From positions 12,762,517-12,826,516 of the forward strand of contig OX030957.1 of NCBI GenBank assembly GCA_943735955.1: a stretch of DNA of 64,000 nt, read 5' to 3'. Numbering within the stretch: the stretch's first letter is position 1; each line of letters opens with the position of its first letter. This document shows positions 36,549 through 47,800 of this stretch, in pieces. Origin of the DNA: Piscicola geometra. Its lineage: Eukaryota > Annelida > Clitellata > Hirudinida > Piscicolidae. Below the pieces are notes generated by a model, which saw nothing but the letters and a program-made list of their open reading frames with translations, did not search any database and had not been told where the DNA came from. A program made the position numbers and the translations under genes.

Positions 36549-38986
36549 TTCTTCTGTAATCAAAAGATTTTTGCTTGGGTAAAATATTATTCCAATGTAT
36601 TTAAACATTTCCAAGCAAAAAGATTTCGATAATCGGGTGTTCGATCATTGAATGTTTTCGATTTCATTCTGGCGATGTGTGTGCTTGTCTGTGTGTTAGA
36701 AATATGTAAATTAGTATGTTTATTCAGATTCTGTTTCAGCGAGGTAAATGGAGTCAATTTGAGCAGACACGAAGACTAACACATAGGCGTGTTTACACCC
36801 AGAGATACTGACAGGCCGTTCCATGCTTCGAAAGCAACTCTACAGAGTCTATTACAAACATTCAAAGCATGAACGCAACCATGCAAACTCTTTCGAAACG
36901 TCTTTTAATAAAGTTGCGAAGAACAAATAAGCTTGATCACAATTATTGCAACACAGCTTTAGAGAAACCTACACAGACACAATATACCCAGAGATAAACA
37001 CACATACCCATACATACTCAGACATACACAGACACAACCAGTAAATATATCCAAAAAATCACGCACATACTCATACATACACACACATACCTATACACAT
37101 ACAGACATACACCCAGATATACACACATACACTCAAATACTAAAATAGAAGAAAAAAGACACGCATAGAGACAGTCAAGAACAATAGAGCGGTCATTAGA
37201 GGAGGGCTGTACAGAACTGCAGGGGTCAAATGGCCTTTGTGAGAGTTCTAATGGTGCAAACGCAGTCACAAATCACAACTTGCATCCATAAAAGCAATAA
37301 TAAAATAATAATGGAAGCATCGGTTTTTAGGTATATCTATTGATAAGTTAAATTAAATTTACATAATATTAAATGACACAGAAAGTGTCCTCACTTACTG
37401 TAGATTTTCCACCTAGCAAGTGCATCATAGAAGTGTCGACTCATAAAGACTTCACATTGTTTGAAACGAGACACCGACATAGCTTCAGTGCCTGACCACA
37501 TAACTCCATCATCACAGGTATTTCACCCGGCCATCAATCACTGACCATTGTTCACCCTAGGAAAGGCATTTTCAATTAGGGCGTCCCTATAACCTCTGGA
37601 AATTTGAAAGAGGAAAGCTTCAAATATAGTGCAATACATTTTGTTTCTCGAGTATTCTTAGACCCTTGCAAGATTTTATTTTCTAAAAATACCAAACTGA
37701 TAAAATACTATCTTTCAATCTAGTTCATTATTTTAAAATGAAACATTATTACATTATATAAAAGAAAATTCATTAAAAAAGAATTATAAAATCGAGTCAT
37801 AAATATTATTATTATTATTACGGTTATAATTTTATATAGGTCTTCACGTTTATAAGCCTCTTTCATATGTGCTTCGGAAGGGTCTTCCATTAAACGCTCG
37901 AGAGTTCAATGGGGATTCAGAGGTCAGAGGTTAGAGGTGAAAGTTGTTGGAGTGAAGGCATGATGGTAGACTTGCCTCTGTGAGCTGGTCATTCTTTCAA
38001 GTTTCCTTCAACTTTTACTCCTCATAAACTGGTTCAAAGCCGTGTGTTTTTCATCCGTCGAGATACCATCAGAAGCGTTTACGCTCTATTTATTGTTTCG
38101 ATTCTGCGGGAAGCTGCCTCTTAATGGCCGCTTTGATCTTGTGCTCGTATCAGAATATAGTGCATTGATTGATGTGTGTTTAGTTATGATTAAGAATGGA
38201 AAAAGTTGTGAAAAATTTGCAGATTTATTATGTTTTTAAAAACAGCTGAAAGATTGCTAAACTGTATGTTCTTGGAAACTAATAGTCGCTTCTCTCAGGA
38301 TTCTTTATTGACATTTTGTGTGTATCAATTTAAACCACTGCAACCTAAAAGCTATTTAGCTCCAACAAATAAATTATAAAGTTTGGAAAAATCTATTCCT
38401 AATCATTTGAAAAAAATTCAATTTATTCTCTTGATAATATTTTCCCATCAAATTACGATGTTGTTCAAAAGAATAATGAAGCAGCACATCAAGTAGTACA
38501 CTTTTACTCATTTTATGGAAATTGTGTTATCAGTTTTTTAAGTATTATATCAAGAAATGGCTTTAATGACATCACAACGTGTAATCAAAAATGTGAAAAT
38601 TGCATTAAGTTTCATGAGGTTTCATTCAACAGGTATCCATTTTTCAACTTAAATTGACACCTATTTCTGATTTTTGTTGATGCAGTAAATCAATAAATAA
38701 GTGAGGAAAAATATTATTGATAATTTTATATTCTAATGAAAATCAAATTGAAGAGTATGATATTTATTAGTTCATAGAAAAATTATATCTTTTTAAGACT
38801 AAATAAACTATTTCAACAGATAAAGCTAATGCAAAGGTCTCACAAGTTTATATATAATATTATATTTTTCTAAAGTTTAAATAACTGTTTTATCATTCAA
38901 TAAACCCAAAAATTTATATTTAATTAAGGTAAATCAGGCTGATCACTTGGGCTACATTAAGGATGACTTAGTTTGTTTTATTGCAG
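36549..38986. other. Interval upstream of HIBADH
   Basis: AT-rich DNA with a CATACACA-rich tract at about 36960-37140. A short open frame at 38557-38632 reads MALMTSQRVIKNVKIALS and on, basic and hydroxylated like a mitochondrial targeting peptide. It is followed by a donor-like GTATCC, but its phase does not join the HIBADH exon at 38987. Confidence 0.45.
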
Positions 38987-39416
38987 ATTGGCTTCATTGG
39001 CCTGGGAAACATGGGAAGTCATATGGCGAGCAATCTGATGAAGAAACACCATGTGGTCGTTTACGATGTCAATCAAACATCTCTTGAAAAGGCCAAACAA
39101 AATGGTCCTTGCCCAGCAAGATTTAATATGAAAATTATTAAAAAAACATTTAAATGTTTCTGATAAATTCAATTACCAAAATATTCAATATTTTTTACAC
39201 AAAACTTCAAACCTATCAGAGCAATCATGGATTCATACAAACATCTTTTGGCATTTATAAAATCTAGCCTCGATGCCACCACACAGGGGCCACCATATGC
39301 GCCAGTGCAGGGGAAGTGGCCTCTCAGGTGGACACATTGCTCACCATGCTGCCCTCCAGTCCCCATGTCAAGGAGGTCTATCTGGGCACTGATGGAGTCC
39401 TCAAGTTGTTCCAATT

Positions 39417-39455
<39 letters not shown>

Positions 39456-41076
39456 TAACTAATTTTGATTTGCGAAACAAAATCTATTTAATTTATTATT
39501 TTGAAACTTTTTTCTCAAACCTTAAAACTCCACACTACCAATACGAGGTTTTTACATCCATTGTGAAAAATTTTCGTACATAAAAATTGAAAAAAAACGT
39601 AAAAATCAGTTTTAAACTTCAAATTTTTCACCACACTACAGAAACCTGGCGAAGGGTTCTCTTTTAATCGACTGCAGCACAATTGATCCTGGGGTGAGTC
39701 GAGACTTGGAGGCTCAAGTGAAGCAGATCGGCTCTGTATTCATGGACGCGCCCGTGTCTGGAGGTGTCTTGAACAATTTTTGGGATTTATTTTTGGCTAA
39801 AGAATTTAAATTCAAACTCTGAAGGTTTAAAGTGTTTAAAAAAATTACAGTAAAACTTTTAGCCAAATAAGCAACCACAACTTACATACCCTCTCCAAAA
39901 AGTGTAAAAGTACATTTAAATGTGTCCCAACACAGCCTACCCACGACTTCCTTAACCACCCACCAGGAGTCACTGGTGCCAGGGACGCAACCTTGACCTT
40001 CATGGTAGGGGGCGAAGAGACAATGTTCGAACAGACCAAAAGCCTGCTACAACACATGGGAGCCAACGTAGTGTACTGTGGAGGCAGTGGAACTGGACAG
40101 GTGATGGTGGTGATGTATAAATCAAATACATTTATTCGATGTTCAGACAGTATTTGAAGGTTGTATAACATACATGATTATAATTTTATTATCGTTTGTG
40201 CCAAGTTCCCTTATGAATAGAATTTCTTGATTTCTTAGCTTTTAACCATCGCACTCGAACTGAACACCAGGCCACCAAGATATGCAACAACATGATCCTC
40301 GGCATCACTATGATAGGCACTGCTGAGGCCATGCTGCTTGGCAAAAGGTTCGCTTTAAACGAGAAATAAATATTTTAATTAATTAATTATTTTTGCAAAA
40401 TTATTTATATATTATATGAATTGTGTCTATCGTGTTAATAATATCGAATAGAATTTTTAAGAATATTTTTTTTATTAATATTCTGGCATAAGAAAGCGAC
40501 TAATACACCACCAGATTGGGTCTCGATCCTAAACTCTTCGCCTCAATCGTGAACACTTCATCGGGACAGAGCTGGTCCTCCCTCAAGTACAACCCGTATC
40601 CAGGTGTGGTCGAAGGCATACCCGCTTCCAACAATTACGAAGGAGGTTTTGGATCGGCTCTCATGCTCAAGGTGCGTGATCAAATCTCCGTGTTAAAAGC
40701 AAAGTTATTGACTAATACTATTATCAATAGTTATTTATTCGATCAATTATTCTAACAATTATTCTGTTTTATTAAAACTTGTACAACTAAATTTATGGAA
40801 AAATAGACATATAATAGATTCGGTTATAAAATTTATTTGGCAATAATTGTCTTTCACTAATTAAAAATTCTGACGAACCATTCAAAACTCGCTTTATCAA
40901 CCCATTTTCAGGATCTGGGATTGGCTCAGAACGCTGCAATGGCAACCGCCACGGCAACTCCCCTTGGAGCGATGGCCTTGCAAGTCTACAAAATGGCGTC
41001 AGATAATGGCCTTGCTACCAAGGACTTTGCTTCTGTCTTTCTTTTACTGCAAGGCCTTGCTGAGAAAACGAAATGA
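38987..41076 (+). CDS. HIBADH: 3-hydroxyisobutyrate dehydrogenase (5' exon unresolved)
   Basis: Mitochondrial NAD-dependent oxidation of 3-hydroxyisobutyrate to methylmalonate semialdehyde in valine catabolism. Exons: 38987-39104, 39287-39404, 39642-39763, 39967-40100, 40271-40347, 40515-40671, 40912-41076; 296 residues in consistent phase. The Rossmann motif [20 protein letters not shown] opens the first exon. Then come [26 protein letters not shown] with [12 protein letters not shown] (substrate loop), [24 protein letters not shown] with the catalytic Lys, and [18 protein letters not shown]. Next are [29 protein letters not shown] and a C-terminus [13 protein letters not shown]. Full-length enzymes have about 30-40 extra N-terminal residues for mitochondrial import; that exon must join in phase 0 and is not certain. 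AATAAA at 41621 is a possible polyadenylation signal. Confidence 0.9.
39416..39458. repeat. (AATC)n microsatellite in a HIBADH intron
   Basis: About ten AATC/TCAA tetranucleotides starting 12 bp after the donor of exon 39287-39404. Confidence 0.95.
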
Positions 41077-41811
41077 ATTTGTAACAAGGTTGTGTTTTAC
41101 GATTTAAAGCTTTTGATTTTTTAGGAGATTTTTGGTTTATTAATCATGTGAACTTACTTTACAGTTTTTGATTTTATTATTTATAGAGATTTTTGATTTT
41201 TGTATTTTCAACTATTTATGACATTGTCTGCCTTATACAGTTGTTTGCCTTTTTGAAGCAATATTGAAATGCTTTATAAGTTTTTTTGCAATTTAATAAT
41301 TCAATTGATCATCCAAATAATAATGAATATTATTTATTTGTTAATATTAATAATATAATTCTAACATTATTGCAATGTTATTTTTTTCCAGTTGATTCTT
41401 TTCTTCCATTTAACAACCCATTCTTTTCCCAACTTCATATATTCTTAAAATAAAAGCCTATTTTAAATTATTAAAATTTCAAATATTTAAATAACTAAGT
41501 TTTTTTCATAGAATTTGTAAATTCTAGTTCTACAATGCTGACAATCGTTTCTATGGCAATCAATTTTACAAAATGCACAAGTTTAGAAGTTTTTCTGATG
41601 AATTAGTAAGATATTTAGGCAATAAACTTTATTGAATAATGTATATATTTTTAAACGTTATTAAATTTAGTTTTATTAAAAATATTTCATAAGTGTTTTT
41701 ATTCCAACAATCTAAAATCTAGATCCTACGTACTGTATGTAGAATTTACATTTTGAATTTGAATGAAATAAATACTTGATCACAAATCAGGAGGTTAGAA
41801 ATAAGAATTCA

Positions 41812-44800
41812 ATGAGACCCGTCTATGTTCCCGAAGGTGCGAAAACTTCCGACTACTACAAGCTGAAGGGAATCGTTCCAGACAAGTTCAACAAGCCTGG
41901 TCTATAATACTAAAAAGACTAAGACAATCATTAAAATTTAATGATTAAATAATAGACTTTTTTAAAGTTACGGGTCAGATCCGTCAATGCGGTGCAGATT
42001 TTAACTAGCTCCGCCCACATTTACAATGCTGGCTAATGTTGGCAGGGGCGCAACCAGCAAAAAATGCTGGAGGGCGGCTCAACTTTAGTAAAAAAAAAAT
42101 TTTTTTTAATCCATTTACCGCAGCTGTTACGTTTTGCAACATCAATTTTTATATTTTCTTGCTGTTTTAATACCGAGTTTTTTCACATATTTTGTACAAT
42201 AAATTTTACATTTTAATTTTATAAGTTAAATTTCAACTTTTTTCATTTTATTATTTATAGTCTTTTATATCCTGTTTACATTTAAAATTTCTCGGAACAA
42301 TCTTTCTTCGCTTAGATAATTGTTCAATTTTTTCGTTCGATTTTTAGTATATTTATACAAATTTAGTCTTAATTTCAGTGTGAAAAGATAGTTAATATTT
42401 GAATTAATTTTTTTAATATTCAAAATAACTTGTAAAACGTTTTCAATGCTTTTAAAAATCAATGGTGCGTTTTCGCAACTTTGACATAATATGATTTCAT
42501 ATGATTTTTAATAGGTCTAGTCATTATAATAATAATAAATTTATTATTTTAATGTTAATTTATTATGAAATTTATAAAATTAAAAGTTAATTTTGTAGAT
42601 GAATGTTGATTTTTATATTTCGATAAAAAAATCCAAACCGCAAATGCTTCACACTTGAAGCTTTTATTGAAAAGAATATAATTTTTTAACCGCTCATAGG
42701 TTGAATATAAAATTAAAATAAAGATAACATTCGTTGTCAGTGTCGTCTTTGAAACAGCACCATGGGCGGCGATCCTGGGGGGGTCCTGGGGTCAGATTTT
42801 CTGACCAGAATTAGGCTACCTATAGAAAAACTAAAAGCTCAGACTGGGGTCAGGACCCCCCCCCCATTTTTTTTTAGTGGGGGGTCCACCTTAATAGGAA
42901 CCTCCCACTTTTTTCCATTTTTGTATTCAAAAATTTCTATTTGAATATGAGCATAATCGTCAAACATGGCATAAAAGTAAATGTTTATACAGTAATAAAT
43001 TGTGAGTATGTGTAGTTATAGTGATAGCTGTCTAAAACATAAATATTCTTTTATTACTTAAATACTCTTTCACCTAGTTTTTTTCATCACTATGGCATAG
43101 GCGGGAATCCTGGGGTCCACCTCTACAAGAACCCCCTCACTCTTAAAAATACACATTTCTCAACTCTAATTTTAATACGAGCCTAATCGTCAACCATGGG
43201 ATACAAAATGCTAATACAATAATACATTGTAAGTATGTATGGGCAGAGATGCTAGGGGGATCCTGGGGTCCATAATAATAAAAATAATAAAATTCATTTA
43301 TAAAGCGCTAAGGCACGCAACAGAAGCGCTCTTTGTCAGGTACTTAGTGGAATAATAATAATAGTAGATAAAAAAAAATTAAAAAATCATGAACTAAATG
43401 ACTGAGTAAATGACTACATATGAATGACTAAGTGAATAAGTCAATTAAATAAAAGAAAATAAGAAGAAAGATAATTAAATAAATGCTATTTGAAAGTAAT
43501 GAGTTTTTAATTTTTTCTTGAATATTGATAGGGATGTGCTGTTTCTAATGTGTGGTGGTAGGCTGTTCCAGTTTGATGGCGATGAGTGGCGGAATGCACG
43601 GTTGGCTATGTTGGTTCTTACAGGAGCTTTAAGTAATGTCGTAGTGGATGATGAACGAAGATGTTTATTGCTGTTTTTGATGGTGAGTAGGTTTCTGAGA
43701 TAAGAAGGCTGAGTGTTGTAAGTGTTTTAAAAGTGATGGTGGCAATTTTGAAGGGAATGCGAAATTTAACCGGAAGCCAGTGTAGACTTTTTAAATTTTT
43801 TAGATGAACTGGTATGTTGAATAGGTGTTAAATGTTTAAGGCGATTCGAGCGCCTTTGTTCATGATTCGTTGGAGTCGAATTTCTTGTTGTTGAGGAATG
43901 TTGTATAATGTACTATTACAATAGTCCATCTTTATATGGACCCCCTCAGTTTTACAAATACAATAATTTCTCAACTCTCATCTTAATACAAGCAAAATCG
44001 TCAACCATAGCATGAAACAGAATTTATATTCAGTAATATATTTTTTCAATTTTCGCAAGCAGACATTCAGAATGATTTTCAGAAAATATCAGTTCACTTT
44101 TTGCAAGCAGACAGATTTACATTTTTATTAAAAAATCATTCATCTTGTGCTACTTATTTTGCATGTGCGATATTCATAGGGAGATTCTGAGGTCCACCTT
44201 AATTTTTTAGATGAACCAAAGTTAATGAATTTCAAATAGCTTCGAACATTAACTAAAGTTTTGGTTAAATCAAACTACAAGTTTCATATCGCATAACTGC
44301 CAAAACGAAATGCTGAGGCTTTTAGCTCATTCTATCGTTAGAAACACAGTGTGCACTGTTAAGGCCGAATCAAGCCAGTTTGGTGTTGTGGTTGACGGCA
44401 CATAGGATTCAATAAGTTAGAGCAGGAATCGATATGTATTCGTTTTTTTGATGAAGCTCTGAATGTTAATGAACAGTTTATTGGTTTATTCAGCCCACCA
44501 GATACGATCGGAAAAACATTATCTGTTGTAGTAAAAGATTTTCTGATCAGAATTATGCTACCTATAGAAAAACTAAAAGCTCAGACTTATAATGGCGCTT
44601 CTAACATGAACGGCCGATATAATGGTTTTCAGGCTATTATCAGCTGTGAGCATCCGCTTGCATTGTTTTTCCATTGTTCTGCACAGTGTGCAAATCTTGT
44701 TGCCCAGCACACAGTTGCCGCAAATCCCTTTGTGAGCAATTCACTTCAGTTTGTCCAAGAGTAAGGTGCCTTGTACAATCGTTCAGGAAAGTTCAAGAAG

Positions 44801-47800
44801 CAGTTTAATGATGCTTCAGTGTCTCTTACAATTGACTTGCCTGATGAGCCAATGAATAAAAAGTATAATATAAAACTTATTTGTCCTACAAGATGACTGA
44901 CCAGAGTATCTACAGTTTCTTCTGTGCTTGAACATTATGAAGTGGTACTTGTTAGCTTGGAATCATTTACTTCCATTGGTACTGCTGATGAAACAGCTGA
45001 AAGGCTTGAGGCCTTTTTTCAACGGGGCACTACTGCACTGGCCCTCAAGGTAGTTGTTTTGGTGTTTTCACTTCTGGAACAGTTATCAAGTCGTTGCAAT
45101 CAGCAAGTGCCAAGGTCAGTGGAATGGTTGCAGCGACCTATTCAGTTGTGCAAGAACTGCGTTGCCTACGATCAGAGGAACAGTTTAACGCCATTTTCAG
45201 AGATGTCAACAGAATGGTTTTGGCATATGATCTCGAGCCGATTGCTGTACCTCGGGTGAAAAAGCCGCAACAAAAATATTGTGGGCTGGGCCCAGCTTAT
45301 GTAGCAACAAAACCAGAAGATCATTATCGACCAGCATATTACACTGTCATAGTCATTGCAATCATGCAACTCACAGAAAGGTTTAATCGAGATTCTCCTG
45401 GTTTGCGTTAATACTTGCAGCTGGAAACAATGTTGCTAACTGGTGAAGTGAACCATGATATTTGCAAGCAGTATCGTGATTTAAATGAAACTGGTTTTTG
45501 TTCACAGTCAGCTATTATTAAAGACCAGAATAAATACAGAACTTTAGCACATACGAAAAAAATAATGCAAGCTATGATCCCGGAAGTCAGACATCTGTTT
45601 CCTTAGGTTGAAAGATTGATCAGGTTGATGCTTGTGTGTCCAACAACGTCATGTACTGCAGAAAGATCTTTTAGTGCTTAGCGGCGTCTTAAGATTTGGT
45701 TGCCTGCACCTATGACACAGCCTCGCTTGAATTCACTGGCCGTTTGTCATGCACATCAGGGATTGACAGTCTGGATTTAAAAAGGCTAGCAGAAGAATTT
45801 GCCAGTCGGTCAGACATTCGAAGGGGTCTTTTTGGAAGTTGGAGTAAACGAGCTGTGGGGAGAGGGCAGGAGGACAGGCAGAGAGGATATTTCATTTTAT
45901 CTAAATGGCCCACAATGGGCCCTAAAAATATCCCAATGTATTTTTGTTTATAAATTTGGAAAATTTAAATCTATTTGTAATTTTTTAAACTATTTGACTC
46001 AGAAATGAATGGAAAACAAGATGTTATAAAATTTATTTGATGGCTTGATGGCTAGTTGCACTTGAATTTATTTAAATGACAAATAAAAGGTACCAAAATC
46101 GCTATTGTTTTTCTTCAAATCGCTCATAGTAGCAATAGAAAAGTAATTTTATTGAGTATCAAAGTTTTTTTTAATGTTTGGTGGTACAAATATTAATAGT
46201 TGATACAAAAATAATTTGCACTACAGCAAACAGTACTAAATAATATCGCTTGTACTGTATTGCTCGATACTGGTTCTTTGATTCCAATCCTGGAAAGGAC
46301 CCTCCCCAAGATTTTCCGCAGATCGCTGCCCCTGAACAGCACGACAGTTTATGAGTGCTGTTGTAATTCACGTTAAATAAATTTCTTTGTTGTAATTAAA
46401 ATAATTATTAATAATATGATAACAAATAAAATAATTAGAAGTCTGAATTTTATCGAACTATTTGCAATTGAAATTTATTTCTGTTTGATAAATGTGGTTT
46501 GAATCAATTTATTTATGATTTCTTACTGCACATATGTATGTCACACTTCCCGCTCACGTTGCGTTTTCGCAACATTTTGCTCCATTAAAACTTATGAAAT
46601 AATTGTTTTCAATTTTGCTTGAGTTATTCTTATAACCATATAATGCAAGTCTAAATGTAAAATTCATGTTGACTTTTTTTCTCGGGTAGCGGCGGTCAAT
46701 GGGCTAAATAAAAAATACCAATTATAATTGGTAAAGAATTTGGATAGTTTATCAATGATACAAAAGAAAAACTACAAACTAAGTTGCATAGTTTTCTTAA
46801 AGTTAAGTCATCATTTTTTAAACTAAGGTAAAAAGTAAAAAAATAAGTTTGATATGAGATCCTAAACAGTCTATAATTTTTTTTCAAATATTTAGTTTCA
46901 ACTAAATTTTGATGTGTTCTCAGTTACAAAATAAGTTTTGATCAGTTTGTGAAAATCTTTTCACCATTTCATTTACTGGAAGAGGTGCAGTAGCTGTATT
47001 CTCAAACAAGCTTTGCAAACAACGAGCAGATACAGTCGTCTTAAGAAGAGTTTTAATAAGCCGAAGTTTAGAAAATGCTATTTCTGCATCTGATGAAGTA
47101 ACTGGCAGAGTCAGAACAACATCGAGCATCAATCAATCAATCAATCAAATCAATTTCTATAGCGCTCTTTCCTCAAATTCAAGAGCGCTGGTAAATGAAT
47201 TTGTTAAACAGATATGTCTTCAGATCCGTACGAAAAGTAAATAATGATATAGAAGTAGTTAAATAAGGAGGTGATGAGTTTTAAATATATGGACATCGTT
47301 AAAGAAGGGTCATCTAAGTAAGGTAATAATTGTCTAATACGTCAGTTTTCAATAGATAATAGACATAAACAATCATGTGTAGAAGATTCGTTCTGACAGT
47401 CTGTCCTTCATCTGCAGAGCTCATTTGCCTTGTGAAGTAAGTAGCCAGTGGGTGCTTGCAAGCTGTGCACTGGTGTTCAAATTGAGGCCCTGGCACTTCT
47501 TCATAAACACAGTCATGTATTGAAGATTCGTTCTAACAGTCTGTCCTTCATCTGCAGAGCTCATCTGCCTTGTGCAGTAGGTAGCCAGTGGGTTCTAGCA
47601 AACTGTGCATTAGTGTTCAATTTGAGGCCTTGGCACTTCTTCCTTTTAAAATAAGTTTTTATTGTAGTCCGTTAGACAGTTATTGGTTGAAGATTTTAAT
47701 TCCGAGAGCAAGATAAATTTAAAACCAGAAAACAAAAAAAGATATAAATTATGATTACTATAATTATTTGAAATTAAAAAAAACTAAATTATTAGATAAG

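Larger units (their letters stand above)
42761..46334 (+). mobile_element. 3.6-kb hAT-family DNA transposon (ZMYM-like transposase), degenerate
   Basis: Bounded by 8-bp perfect target duplications AACAGCAC (42753-42760 and 46335-46342). Ends are imperfect inverted repeats (CATGGGCGGCGATC; right end read on minus CAGGGGCAGCGATC). The mirror arm near 50750-50765 keeps the same locus without the element and with a single AACAGCAC. It carries the transposase relic at 44520-45790 and a truncated LINE at 43274-43923. A stretch of about 50 bp near its left end (42797-42846) repeats transposase sequence from 44535-44584. Confidence 0.88.
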
